The notes under the pieces were generated by a model that was not told where the DNA came from, searched no databases, and saw only the letters and a list, made by a program, of their open reading frames with translations. Positions 7,846 to 16,480 of a DNA stretch of 62,567 bases are shown here, piece after piece. Source of the stretch: an uncultured Prevotella sp. (lineage in GTDB: Bacteria; Bacteroidota; Bacteroidia; Bacteroidales; Bacteroidaceae); assembly GCA_900555035.1 (NCBI GenBank), contig USJX01000004.1, positions 1 to 62,567 of the forward strand, in the 5' to 3' direction. A program made the position numbers and the translations under genes. How positions within the stretch are numbered: position 1 is the first letter of the stretch; the number at the start of each line of letters is the position of its first letter.

Positions 7846-9471
7846 ATGGATTATAACATGATTGGGACCGCATGGTCGTTACTGCCTCCCTTCGTCGCCA
7901 TCGCTCTGGCGCTAAAGACGAAAGAGGTGTATTCTTCTCTCTTTATCGGCATCATTCTGGGTGCCGTGCAATATTGTATTTCGATGGGAACGGGATTCGA
8001 TGGATTCCTGGTTCACCTGACCAACCACACCGTGGGCGAAGGCGATGATGCCAAAGCCTACGGATTGATTCACTGCCTCTCCGACCCATGGAACGTAGGC
8101 ATTCTGGTGTTCCTGGTAGTATTGGGCAGCATCGTTTCGCTGATGAACAAGGCGGGTGGTTCGGCGGCTTTCGGCCGCTGGGCTTCCAAGCACGTGAAAT
8201 CGAAGATGGGAGTGCAGATAGCCACCATCCTGCTCGGCATCCTGATATTCATCGACGATTACTTCAACTGTCTTACCGTGGGTTCGGTGATGCGCCCCAT
8301 CGCCGTACGCAACGGCGTGACCAAGGAGAAACTCGCCTATCTCATCGACTCCACAGCAGCACCGGTCTGCATCATCTCCCCAATCTCCAGTTGGGCAGCA
8401 GCCGTATCGGGCTTCGTATCGGGAGGCGAAAACGGACTGGCGCTCTTCTGCAAAGCAATACCTTTCAATTTCTACGCCTTCTTCACCATCCTCTTCATGC
8501 TGGGCATCGTGGTACTGGACTTCGATTTCAAGGCGATGAGCAAGTATGACGTCCGACTGAAAGACTGGTACGAGCGCACCAACGGCGGAAAGCTCGACGA
8601 GGTGAGCGATACCAAGCTGCAAATCGTGGAACACGGCGTGGGAGCTAAGCAGCAAGAGAGTTCGGAAAGTAGAGGTTCGGTAAGCGATCTTGTGATTCCA
8701 ATCATCATGCTCATTGTGTTCTGCATGGCGGGCATGGTCTATTCGGGCGGATTCTTCGATGCCGCCAATGCCAACTATCTGAATTTCGTTGATGCCTTTG
8801 CGGGCAGCAATGCTTCGGTAGGCCTGGTACTCGGTTCGCTGGCAGCCCTGATTCTCACCATCGTGATGTTCACGGTGCGCAAGACCCTGCCATTCGATGA
8901 GGCGATGAGTAGTCTCATCAAGGGATTCGAGGCGATGGTGCCAGCCATCCTGATTCTTACCCTGGCATGGACCCTGAAGAGCATGACCGACTCGCTGGGA
9001 GCAGCAGAATATGTATCTGGTGTCGTGGCAAGCAGTGCATCCGAGTTGCAGATGCTCCTGCCGGGCATCATCTTCCTGGTAGCCGGTTTCCTGGCTTTCG
9101 CCACCGGAACTTCCTGGGGAACCTTCGGTATTCTGATTCCTATCTGCATCGCCGTATTCCCAGCTGCCGACCCGCTGCGCATCATCTCCATCTCAGCCTG
9201 CATGGCGGGAGCCGTCTGCGGCGACCATATCTCGCCTATCAGCGACACCACCATCATGGCGAGTGCAGGAGCAGAGTGCAAGCATGTGCATCATGTGTCA
9301 TCGCAGTTGCCATACGCCCTGACAGTGGCTGGCGTAAGCTTCCTCACCTTCATCGTGGCTGGCTTCACCCATACCTGGGGCATGGTTACAAGTGCCATCG
9401 TATCATGGATATTCGGTATATTGATGCTCGGATTGGCTTTATTTTGTTTAAATAAGCGCCAGAAATCATAA
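7846..9471 (+). CDS. nhaC: Na+/H+ antiporter NhaC family
   Basis: A 541-residue polytopic membrane protein with about 12 hydrophobic segments. It carries the NhaC-family FIDDYFNCLTVGSVMRPI region (Asp-Asp within the membrane), SSWAAAVSGFVSGG, TGTSWGTFGILIPI, and CGDHISPISDTTIMASAGAECKHVHHV near the C-terminus, which is diagnostic for NhaC/YheL-type antiporters. It should exchange cytoplasmic Na+ for protons, or in some homologues organic acids for protons; the specificity is not certain. An acid, soluble insert (about 235-270) contains a short linker. It is transcribed alone, with a promoter of the TAnnTTTG type just upstream and rubrerythrin 96 bp downstream under its own promoter. Confidence 0.93.
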   Translation: MDYNMIGTAWSLLPPFVAIALALKTKEVYSSLFIGIILGAVQYCISMGTGFDGFLVHLTNHTVGEGDDAKAYGLIHCLSDPWNVGILVFLVVLGSIVSLMNKAGGSAAFGRWASKHVKSKMGVQIATILLGILIFIDDYFNCLTVGSVMRPIAVRNGVTKEKLAYLIDSTAAPVCIISPISSWAAAVSGFVSGGENGLALFCKAIPFNFYAFFTILFMLGIVVLDFDFKAMSKYDVRLKDWYERTNGGKLDEVSDTKLQIVEHGVGAKQQESSESRGSVSDLVIPIIMLIVFCMAGMVYSGGFFDAANANYLNFVDAFAGSNASVGLVLGSLAALILTIVMFTVRKTLPFDEAMSSLIKGFEAMVPAILILTLAWTLKSMTDSLGAAEYVSGVVASSASELQMLLPGIIFLVAGFLAFATGTSWGTFGILIPICIAVFPAADPLRIISISACMAGAVCGDHISPISDTTIMASAGAECKHVHHVSSQLPYALTVAGVSFLTFIVAGFTHTWGMVTSAIVSWIFGILMLGLALFCLNKRQKS

Positions 9472-9486
9472 TAGTTCTTAATTTTC

Positions 9487-9517
9487 TTGCATTATTGGAA
9501 TATTTTCAATATCTTTG
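9487..9517 (+). promoter_or_regulatory. Promoter of rubrerythrin
   Basis: TTG at 9487-9489 and TATCTTTG at 9510-9517 are spaced 20 bp apart, a near-consensus Bacteroidota promoter about 50 bp before the ATG at 9568. Confidence 0.7.
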
Positions 9518-9567
9518 CAGCTGAAATTAGATAAAGAACATATTAACATTTTAATACAGAATACATT

Positions 9568-10110
9568 ATGAAGGAATTGAAAGGAACAAAGACAGAGAAG
9601 AACCTCCAGGAGGCTTTTGCTGGTGAGTCACAGGCTCGTAATAAATATACATACTTCGCAAGCAAGGCTAAGAAGGATGGTTATGTTCAGATAGCTAACA
9701 TCTTCGAGGAGACTGCTGCCAACGAGAAGGAGCACGCCAAGATGTGGTTCAAGTACTTGGAGGGCGGTGCCATCAAGAGTACAGAAGAGAATCTCCTGGC
9801 TGCTGCCGAGGGTGAGAATGGCGAGTGGACAGAGATGTACAAGCGCATGGCTGAGGAGGCTCGCGAGGAGGGCTTCGATGAGATTGCCGCTAAGTTCGAG
9901 ATGGTAGCTGAGATTGAGAAGCACCACGAGGAGCGCTATCGCAAGCTCCTGAAGAACGTTCAGGACAAGGTTGTCTTCTCTCGTGATGGCGACTGCATCT
10001 GGCAGTGCTCTAACTGCGGTCACATCGTAGTAGGCAAGGAGGCTCCAGAGGTTTGCCCAGTTTGCAACCACCCACAGAGCTACTTCCAGATTGAGGCTAA
10101 GAATTACTAA
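9568..10110 (+). CDS. rbr: Rubrerythrin
   Basis: A 180-residue diiron/rubredoxin protein that reduces hydrogen peroxide in anaerobes, protecting against oxidative stress in the cytoplasm. The N-terminal ferritin-like domain has Fe ligands in FAGESQARNKYTYF (Glu20), FEETAANEKEHAKMWF (Glu53, His56) and MVAEIEKHHEERY. The C-terminal rubredoxin domain has CSNC (Cys147, Cys150) and CPVC (Cys163, Cys166) pairs for the Fe(SCys)4 site. The length is typical of the family. It is monocistronic, between its own promoter and a strong hairpin terminator at 10135-10172. Codon use is strongly biased toward a few codons, consistent with high expression. Confidence 0.97.
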   Translation: MKELKGTKTEKNLQEAFAGESQARNKYTYFASKAKKDGYVQIANIFEETAANEKEHAKMWFKYLEGGAIKSTEENLLAAAEGENGEWTEMYKRMAEEAREEGFDEIAAKFEMVAEIEKHHEERYRKLLKNVQDKVVFSRDGDCIWQCSNCGHIVVGKEAPEVCPVCNHPQSYFQIEAKNY

Positions 10111-10134
10111 GCAATTTGCAAATAGAATTACAAA

Positions 10135-10172
10135 GAGGGTGTGTCATAAGCTCATGACACACCCTCTTTTTT
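10135..10172 (+). terminator. Rho-independent terminator after rubrerythrin
   Basis: The 13-bp stem GAGGGTGTGTCAT / ATGACACACCCTC with a 6-base loop is followed by a run of Ts. The same stem sequence recurs at 53581-53612 after the DMT transporter, so it is a repeated terminator type. Confidence 0.9.
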
Positions 10173-10204
10173 TAACGTACTAAAAAACGGAAGCCACTAC
10201 TTTA

Positions 10205-11284
10205 TCACTGATGAATCTTCTCCAGCATGATTTCTATCAATCTCGGCACACCGTAATTTTCTATATCACTTTCCTTAATCCAAATGTAATCATCGGGAAG
10301 AGAAGGTCGCTCCTCAACCTCCAGCAGATAGAAATCGGCAAGAAGAATGCGATGGGTCAATACATGCTTCACATCCTTTGCCAGCAATATCGGATCCTTC
10401 ACGAAAGAAGGCAATTCCTTCATATCCGATATATTATACGGCTCCCACAATCCCTGCCAAATATCCCCCTCACCACGACGATGAATCGCAATCCACGATT
10501 CAGCCTCAGCATGATTTTCTGGCTCAACATGATTTTCAGCCTCAGCATGCGATTCCAAAGCTGGCACCTTATATCTGATATACACATAAGAGAGATGACG
10601 GGTCTTCACCTTCACCGTTTTGTTCTTCACCGGCAATTCCTCTACCCTGCCGTTTCGCAAAGCCTCACAGGTTTCGGCAAGCGGACAAAGAAGGCATTTC
10701 GGCGATTGAGGGGTACACTGAATGGCACCGAAATCCATCATTCCCTGGTTATAGGCTGCTGCCTCTGAAGCAGGCAACAGCGATTGCGCCAAAGCCGCAA
10801 ACTCCTTCTTTCCCTGGGTGGAATTGATGGGTGTATCGATTCCGAAATATCGGGAAAGCACACGATATACATTGCCATCTACCACTGCGGCAGGAAGATT
10901 GAAGGCAAAGGAGCCGATGGCAGCGGCTGTATAATCACCCACTCCCTTTAACGATTTAATGCCATCCAGCGTATTAGGGAATTCACCCAAAGCCACGATT
11001 TGCCTGGCTGCGGCATGAAGATTGCGGGCACGGGAATAATAGCCCAACCCCTGCCAGAGCTTCAAAACATCATCTTCGCTGGCTGCCGCCAGGTCTTCCA
11101 CCTGGGGATAGGTTTGCATAAAGCGTTCCCAATATTCCCATCCCTGGGCAATGCGGGTTTGCTGCAGGATGATTTCGCTGAGCCAGATGGCATAAGGGTC
11201 GCGGGTTTCGCGCCAAGGCAAATCCCTGCCGTTTTCACGAAACCAACGGAGTATTTCAGTTGAAAAAAAAGAGTTATTGATCAT
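10205..11284 (-). CDS. mutY: A/G-specific adenine glycosylase MutY
   Basis: A 359-residue DNA repair glycosylase that removes adenine mispaired with 8-oxoguanine. Catalytic Glu37 is in WLSEIILQQT, the helix-hairpin-helix is LKGVGDYTAAAIG, and catalytic Asp136 is in VVDGNVYRV. The [4Fe-4S] ligands Cys190, Cys197, Cys200 and Cys206 have canonical C-X6-C-X2-C-X5-C spacing. The C-terminal NUDIX-like domain (about 225-359) recognises 8-oxoG. An acidic insert of about 20 residues (HAEAENHVEPENHAEAE, near residue 245) lies in the linker before the NUDIX-like domain and is encoded by a short degenerate repeat. The gene is transcribed toward rubrerythrin and is separated from the upstream mscS-like gene by a palindrome-rich gap. 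Confidence 0.96.
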   Translation of the reverse strand: MINNSFFSTEILRWFRENGRDLPWRETRDPYAIWLSEIILQQTRIAQGWEYWERFMQTYPQVEDLAAASEDDVLKLWQGLGYYSRARNLHAAARQIVALGEFPNTLDGIKSLKGVGDYTAAAIGSFAFNLPAAVVDGNVYRVLSRYFGIDTPINSTQGKKEFAALAQSLLPASEAAAYNQGMMDFGAIQCTPQSPKCLLCPLAETCEALRNGRVEELPVKNKTVKVKTRHLSYVYIRYKVPALESHAEAENHVEPENHAEAESWIAIHRRGEGDIWQGLWEPYNISDMKELPSFVKDPILLAKDVKHVLTHRILLADFYLLEVEERPSLPDDYIWIKESDIENYGVPRLIEIMLEKIHQ

Positions 11285-11288
11285 TGTA

Positions 11289-11479
11289 ATGCTTTTGCCC
11301 TTTCAGGGCGTATTTCTATAAACAACTATAACCCAGGGCGATGCCCTGGGCTAGGAGCTTCTGCCCTTTCAGGGCGTTACATTCTTGTTTCGGTCCTTTT
11401 AGCGGATTGCAAATCCGCAATAGTTACCCATACGGCGGCGGATTGCAAATCCGCCGAAACTGCAAATCCGCCGAAACAG
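11289..11479. repeat. Palindrome cluster between mutY and mscS-like gene
   Basis: The gap contains GCCCTTTCAGGGCG twice (about 11297-11310 and 11371-11384) around the palindrome CCCAGGGCGATGCCCTGGG. It then has GCGGATTGCAAATCCGC at 11402-11418, the same core at 11437-11455, and a third half copy at 11461-11479. The first type matches the repeats at 395-465. These are interspersed palindromic elements with no coding content. Confidence 0.8.
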
Positions 11480-11482
11480 TAA

Positions 11483-12796
11483 TTACTGCTCCGGATATTG
11501 CTCATAAATCTTCAAGCCGAATTCATTGGCAAGCGCATAGACATGCTCCATAATGTCGGCAAGGATATGCTCGTAATTAACCCAAACCTTATCCTTGATG
11601 AAGAAATAGAATTCGATAGGAAGACCGCACTGGGTAGCTTCCATGTGGCGCACCATCAAGGTGAGTTCCGTATTTACCTCAGGGCGCTGACGCAGATATT
11701 TCTCCATGAATCTACGATAAAGCTGAAGATTGGTTGGAGCCAGAGCAGCAGGATTCAGCAGGTCTGCCCCTTCCTTAATACCCTCTTTCTCCAATTCCGC
11801 ATCAGATGGAACTGCCGATTCTGCAGAAATCTCAGAAACATGAATACCATCTTTTGCCAATGCCTTCTGCAACGTTTCCTTCAACTTAAAGGAATCCTCC
11901 GTAGCGAAATGCTTGGCAAGTAAGGTCTGCTTCAAGGCCTCATCCACCAATCGCACACTGCGGAAATCGAAGTAAACCACTCGCTTTACTCTTCTTCCCC
12001 CACTCTTCTGCATACCAATCCAGTTTTGGAACGAACCGTTCACCAGCGTGGCTGGCGAGATGGTAACGATGGTGTTATCGAAATTGCGAACCTTCACCGT
12101 GGTGAGCGACATCTCCTCAACAATACCATTGGCATCCACCGACTTCACCGTAATCCAGTCGCCCTTGTGGAGCATATCATTACTCGTCAGTCTCACACCG
12201 GCAGCCAATCCGAGGATGGTATCCTTGAACACCAACATCAGCACAGCCGAGGTGGCACCCAAACCGGCAAACAGGGTCATCGGATTCTTACCCAGCAGGA
12301 TGGCTACTACCACCACTCCAGCCACGAAGAGCATCAATATTCTGAGCACACCACAGAAGGTGTGGAAATACTGCTGGGCCGAAGAGCGGCGCTCCTCGCT
12401 GTTCTCCAATCCCTTGAACGAACCGATAAACACCAATGCCGTGCGCACCGACATCACCACGATATAGATGCCCGTGGCACGCTCCAAAATCTCCTTGAAT
12501 ATAGGATATTCCAGATAGATGAGCGGCATGAGCGACCATATCACCACAGCCGGAACGATGTGGCAAGCCGAGGTGAGCACCTTCCTGTTCAGCAACACAT
12601 CATCCCAAGATACCTCCGTCTTCTCCGTAATCTTCGAAATCAGCGGAACCAATATCTTGCGACAAAGGAAATCGCTCAGCATCGCCAGCAACACGGCGGT
12701 GATGGTGAGCAATATATGACGAAGCATGGGCACGTAATCACCCGTGACACCCGCCCATGTTATCATTGAATCTACAAATTTTCTAATTTCCTCCAT
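11483..12796 (-). CDS. MscS family mechanosensitive channel (YbdG/YnaI-like)
   Basis: A 437-residue inner-membrane protein. Five N-terminal transmembrane segments (about 25-200) precede an MscS pore and beta domain: LAGLGATSAVLMLVFKDTILGLAAGVRLTSNDMLHKGDWI, with the pattern GDWI..VDANGIVEEMSLTTVKVRNFDNTIVTI typical of the MscS beta domain. The C-terminal cytoplasmic part includes RRVKRVVYFDFRSVRLVD and a hydrophobic YPEQ end. It is probably a small-conductance osmotic release channel like MscM/YbdG. It is co-directional with PBP4 (37-bp gap) and may be expressed with the PH-domain protein and PBP4 as an envelope-related operon. Confidence 0.92.
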   Translation of the reverse strand: MEEIRKFVDSMITWAGVTGDYVPMLRHILLTITAVLLAMLSDFLCRKILVPLISKITEKTEVSWDDVLLNRKVLTSACHIVPAVVIWSLMPLIYLEYPIFKEILERATGIYIVVMSVRTALVFIGSFKGLENSEERRSSAQQYFHTFCGVLRILMLFVAGVVVVAILLGKNPMTLFAGLGATSAVLMLVFKDTILGLAAGVRLTSNDMLHKGDWITVKSVDANGIVEEMSLTTVKVRNFDNTIVTISPATLVNGSFQNWIGMQKSGGRRVKRVVYFDFRSVRLVDEALKQTLLAKHFATEDSFKLKETLQKALAKDGIHVSEISAESAVPSDAELEKEGIKEGADLLNPAALAPTNLQLYRRFMEKYLRQRPEVNTELTLMVRHMEATQCGLPIEFYFFIKDKVWVNYEHILADIMEHVYALANEFGLKIYEQYPEQ

Positions 12797-12833
12797 AACC
12801 TATCAACTGTAAACTATTAACTATCAACTAATC

Positions 12834-14114
12834 TCACGGTTGGCACAGCAGCTTGCAAACCTTATCCGCAAAGTTTCTGGCATTGCTTCCATGCATGATA
12901 CCATTATTAATAATAGAGAAGCAAAGCTCATGTCCATTGGCTGCAGTGCAATAGCCTGCCAGCGAGATGATGCCCGTCAGGGTGCCCGTCTTAGCCTTTA
13001 CGTTGCCGTGAGCACTACCGCTTCTCATACGCTTCTTCAGGGTGCCATCCACGCCCGCTATAGGCAGTGAATGAATCAGATGCTGTTTGATGTTGTCGTT
13101 GCGGAAGGCATAGCGAAGCATTGCCACCTCCAGTTCGGCACTCAGATAGTTGTAGAGCGAAAGTCCCGAACCATCAGCCAACTTATAGCGCGATGCATCC
13201 AAGCCCAGCTTCTGGTTGATAAACTGGCGCTCCACGCTGCGGGCACTCTTGGCACTCGCCGGACGGTTGCCCGTGGAAGCCGCTATCTGATAATACATGC
13301 TCTCGGCATAGAGATTATCACTCTCCTTCATCATCTTGTGCAGCACCTGGTCCATGGTGTGGAAACGGGTACAGATGGTGAAGGCATTAGTAGGACAGGT
13401 CTTGGTAGAAGCATACATCTCCTCATACTCGATGCCCGCATCCTTCAGTTTAGCCAGGAATCTATCCATGAAGATATCCTTCCTGGAGAACACCAAAGGC
13501 GAAAGCACCGGGTTGTCATCATCCCAGCACCAGCCTTCGCCCAACAAATCAGAATCCTTCATCGAGCGGTCGGCATACACCTTGCCACGAATGGTATCTA
13601 CACCCATCTCCTTCAGGCTGTTGACAAAGGCCGAGAGGTCATCGCTGTTGAAACGGGGATCCATGCCGCCCACACAATATACATCGCCATGGAGCACACC
13701 CTCCTCGATGGTTCCCGTATATTTCAGTTGGGTTTTAAACTGATAGGACCCGCCCAACTTGTCCAGCGCCGTGATGGCCGTAAGGAGCTTCATCGTGCTA
13801 GCCGGGCGCATCAGCTGGCGCTCATTGTGCTTGTAGATGCAGGAGTCATCCTCCAGGTCCCAAACCATGATACCCACCTGCGAAGTTTCAAACATCTTGC
13901 TTTTCAGCAGATTGTCGATACCCACCTTCACCGACTCCGGCCAAGGCAATCTCAGCGTATCGGCAGCCAGCGAGTCTAACATCGTGGAGTCAGCCACTTC
14001 CGTGTCGTCCTGCATCTCCACCACTTCATCATTCGTCACATTCTGAGCCTGCATAGGCATTGCCATCAGCATTGCCGCCATCAGGCTCAACATCATATAT
14101 CTTATCTTTTTCAT
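12834..14114 (-). CDS. dacB: D-alanyl-D-alanine carboxypeptidase/endopeptidase (PBP4/DacB)
   Basis: A 426-residue periplasmic penicillin-binding protein that trims and cleaves peptidoglycan crosslinks. A signal peptide (MKKIRYMMLSLMAAMLMAMPMQAQ) leads into the family core. The SxxK motif is RPASTMKLLTAITALDKLGG, the SxN motif is ESDNLYAES, and KTG is in VKAKTGTLTGIISLAGYC. The family's insertion domain is partly present (YCVGGMDPRFNSDDLSAFV). The start codon overlaps the stop of the upstream PH-domain gene by 4 bp (ATGA), indicating translational coupling. The C-terminal Cys-containing end is not a lipobox. Confidence 0.95.
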   Translation of the reverse strand: MKKIRYMMLSLMAAMLMAMPMQAQNVTNDEVVEMQDDTEVADSTMLDSLAADTLRLPWPESVKVGIDNLLKSKMFETSQVGIMVWDLEDDSCIYKHNERQLMRPASTMKLLTAITALDKLGGSYQFKTQLKYTGTIEEGVLHGDVYCVGGMDPRFNSDDLSAFVNSLKEMGVDTIRGKVYADRSMKDSDLLGEGWCWDDDNPVLSPLVFSRKDIFMDRFLAKLKDAGIEYEEMYASTKTCPTNAFTICTRFHTMDQVLHKMMKESDNLYAESMYYQIAASTGNRPASAKSARSVERQFINQKLGLDASRYKLADGSGLSLYNYLSAELEVAMLRYAFRNDNIKQHLIHSLPIAGVDGTLKKRMRSGSAHGNVKAKTGTLTGIISLAGYCTAANGHELCFSIINNGIMHGSNARNFADKVCKLLCQP

Positions 14115-14518
14115 TGTCGTTTTTTAATTTCTTTCTCGAAAGCCTCTTCGTTGTCCGGCTGAATGGCCACCATGTTCTTGGCTCCGTATTCTATCACCAT
14201 GCAATGGTCCAGCCCCATAAAGGTCTTGGCCTGATGCACGCTGATGATATCGCACACGGGCACATTCCTGTTCGATGAGAACCTGCCCTCATTGATGATG
14301 AGATACTCCATCTCATCATCCCTGTCGATAGGTTTCACCTTCTTAAATGTATAGGTGGTGTTCAAAATGCGCTCTATCATGCCCACGATGATGATGGCCA
14401 GGAAGATGCCGATAATCGCCATCTTTACCCAGAAGAAATATCCCGCCAGCAGGGCGAAGACTACCACCCCGATGCGAGCCGTCAGCGAGAAGCGCTTGTG
14501 AAAAGTTCTATCTGCCAT
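14111..14518 (-). CDS. PH-domain membrane protein
   Basis: A 135-residue protein. Two hydrophobic segments (about residues 14-27 and 30-47) with a short turn lie at the N-terminus, followed by a bacterial PH-like domain: DDEMEYLIINEGRFSSNRNVPVCDIISVHQAKTFMG, then HCMVIEYGAKNMVAIQPDNEEAFEKEIKKRQ. The C-terminal Lys/Arg end is cytoplasmic by the positive-inside rule. The function is unknown; such small proteins (bPH family) are found in many Bacteroidetes as membrane-associated proteins. It is translationally coupled to PBP4 through a 4-bp overlap, so a role in the cell envelope is plausible but inferred. Confidence 0.8.
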   Translation of the reverse strand: MADRTFHKRFSLTARIGVVVFALLAGYFFWVKMAIIGIFLAIIIVGMIERILNTTYTFKKVKPIDRDDEMEYLIINEGRFSSNRNVPVCDIISVHQAKTFMGLDHCMVIEYGAKNMVAIQPDNEEAFEKEIKKRQ

Positions 14519-14699
14519 ACCTATTCTATTCTATCCTATCCTGTTAAAAAGTCATTTCCAATTCAATTATATCCGCAAAAAAGTCATTTTTTACTACCTT
14601 TTGATAGTCTAAAAGACTATATTACCTTAAATTTCGCTGCAAAATTACAAAAATTCCCTCTCTTATTACTCATTTTAAAGAGAAATTAGTAATTTTGCA

Positions 14700-14707
14700 A
14701 CGAATTA
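14700..14707 (+). promoter_or_regulatory. Candidate -7 box upstream of nadB
   Basis: TAATTTTG matches the TAnnTTTG Bacteroidota -7 box. It lies 85 bp before nadB. No convincing -33 element was seen, and the long leader between it and the ATG is unexplained. Confidence 0.45.
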
Positions 14708-14791
14708 AGAATTAATTCCTAGAGAATGCGGCTTTTTATGCAAAGAAAAGGTCTCTTCTTATAGATAGAAATTAGATAAGAATAAACTCAG

Positions 14792-16387
14792 ATGGTTTAT
14801 AAGTATGATTTTCTGATTATCGGCTCAGGAGTTGCCGGTATGAGTTACGCCCTGAAAGTAGCCAGAGCGCATAAAGGTAAAGTGTGCATGATTTGCAAAA
14901 CCTCTCTCGACGAGGCGAACACATCATTTGCACAAGGTGGTGTTGCGTCAGTTACCAACTTGGAAGTGGATAACTTCGACAAGCACATTCAAGACACGAT
15001 GATTGCTGGTGATTACATCAGCGATTACAATGCTGTAAAGCAGGTTGTCACCATGGCACCGAAGCAGATCGAAGAGCTCGTGCAGTGGGGTGTTAACTTC
15101 GACAAGCAACAGGACGGCAAGTTCGACCTCCACCGTGAGGGCGGACACAGCGAGTTCCGCATCCTTCATCATGCAGATGATACGGGTGCTGAAATACAGC
15201 GCGGACTGATGGAGGCAGTGCGCAACTGCCCTGACATCGATATCAAGGAAAATCATTTCGCCGTGGAGATTATCACCCAGCACCACTTGGGTGCCCGTGT
15301 TACCCGACGCACTCCTTATATCAACTGTTACGGAGCCTACGTACTGAATCCCGAGACCCAGAAGGTGGATACTTATCTGAGCAAGGTTACCGTGATGTGT
15401 ACCGGCGGATGTGGTGCCGTTTACCAGACTACCACCAACCCAGTCATCGCCACGGGTGATGGCGAGGCAATGGTTTACCGTGCCAAGGGTACCGTGGCCG
15501 ACATGGAGTTCGTTCAGTTCCACCCTACAGCCCTCTATCATCCGGGCGAGACTCATCCTGCCTTCCTCATCACCGAGGCAATGCGTGGATACGGTGGCAT
15601 CTTGCGTCTGCCTAACGGCGAGAGCTTCATGGAGAAATATGATGAGCGTCTGAGTCTGGCTCCTCGCGACATCGTGGCTCGTGCCATCGACAAGGAGATG
15701 AAGATTCACGGATTGGATCATGTATGCCTGGATGTTACCCACAAGAATCCGGAGGAGACCAAGCGTCACTTCCCTAACATCTACGCCAAGTGTCTGAGCA
15801 TCGGCATCGACATTACCAAGGATTACATCCCAGTGCGTCCTGCCGCTCACTACATGTGTGGTGGTATCAAGGTAGATTTGAACGGCTGTTCAAGCATCAA
15901 CCGTCTCTATGCTCTGGGCGAGTGTTCATGCACCGGTCTGCATGGTGGCAACCGCCTTGCCAGCAACTCGCTTATCGAGGCTGTGGTTTATGCCGAGACT
16001 GCTGCCAAGCACAGTCTGGAGCATGTGGATGAATACGATTTCAACGAGAAGGTTCCTGCCTGGAACGACGAGGGTACCCTGACCAACGAGGAGAAGGTAT
16101 TGATTACCCAGAGCGTCAAGGAGGTGGGCGAATGCATGAGCAACTATGTGGGCATCGTTCGCAGCGACCTCCGTCTGAAGCGTGCCTGGGACCGTCTCGA
16201 CCTTCTTTACGAAGAGACCGAGAATCTCTTCAAGCGTGTCAAGGTGAGCAAGGAGCTCTGCGAGCTCCGCAACATGATCAACGTGGGTTATCTCATCACC
16301 CGCATGGCAATAGAGCGCAAGGAGAGCCGTGGTCTCCACTACACCATCGACTACCCTGTTCACGCTTACGACAAGAAAGATAAATAA
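14792..16387 (+). CDS. nadB: L-aspartate oxidase
   Basis: A 531-residue FAD enzyme that oxidises L-aspartate to iminoaspartate in de novo NAD synthesis, using oxygen or fumarate as acceptor. The FAD-binding dinucleotide motif IIGSGVAGMSYALKVA is at the N-terminus. The fumarate-reductase/NadB signatures HREGGHSEFRILHHADDTGAEIQ and VRPAAHYMCGGIKVDLNG are present, as is LHGGNRLASNSLIEAVVYAE near residue 390. The length is normal. NadA or NadC partners are not in the window, so the gene stands alone here. A long leader between a -7 box at 14700 and the start is present. A shared bidirectional terminator (16419-16466) separates it from the convergent metallopeptidase. Confidence 0.97.
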   Translation: MVYKYDFLIIGSGVAGMSYALKVARAHKGKVCMICKTSLDEANTSFAQGGVASVTNLEVDNFDKHIQDTMIAGDYISDYNAVKQVVTMAPKQIEELVQWGVNFDKQQDGKFDLHREGGHSEFRILHHADDTGAEIQRGLMEAVRNCPDIDIKENHFAVEIITQHHLGARVTRRTPYINCYGAYVLNPETQKVDTYLSKVTVMCTGGCGAVYQTTTNPVIATGDGEAMVYRAKGTVADMEFVQFHPTALYHPGETHPAFLITEAMRGYGGILRLPNGESFMEKYDERLSLAPRDIVARAIDKEMKIHGLDHVCLDVTHKNPEETKRHFPNIYAKCLSIGIDITKDYIPVRPAAHYMCGGIKVDLNGCSSINRLYALGECSCTGLHGGNRLASNSLIEAVVYAETAAKHSLEHVDEYDFNEKVPAWNDEGTLTNEEKVLITQSVKEVGECMSNYVGIVRSDLRLKRAWDRLDLLYEETENLFKRVKVSKELCELRNMINVGYLITRMAIERKESRGLHYTIDYPVHAYDKKDK

Positions 16388-16418
16388 GGTATAAAAAATT
16401 ACATATACAATACACCCT

Positions 16419-16466
16419 AAAGAGGGAACACCTAATCAATAGGATTGATATGGCGCTCCCTCTTTT
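16419..16466. terminator. Bidirectional terminator between nadB and metallopeptidase
   Basis: AAAGAGGGA pairs with TCCCTCTTTT around an inner loop that can also pair (AATC/GATT). Runs of A on one side and T on the other make it usable from both convergent genes. Confidence 0.65.
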
Positions 16467-16480
16467 CTTTTATCTGCTAT

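Noticed and set aside
14948..15850. 300-codon minus-strand frame over nadB
   Set aside because: It is antisense to the intact nadB coding sequence and has no domain similarity.
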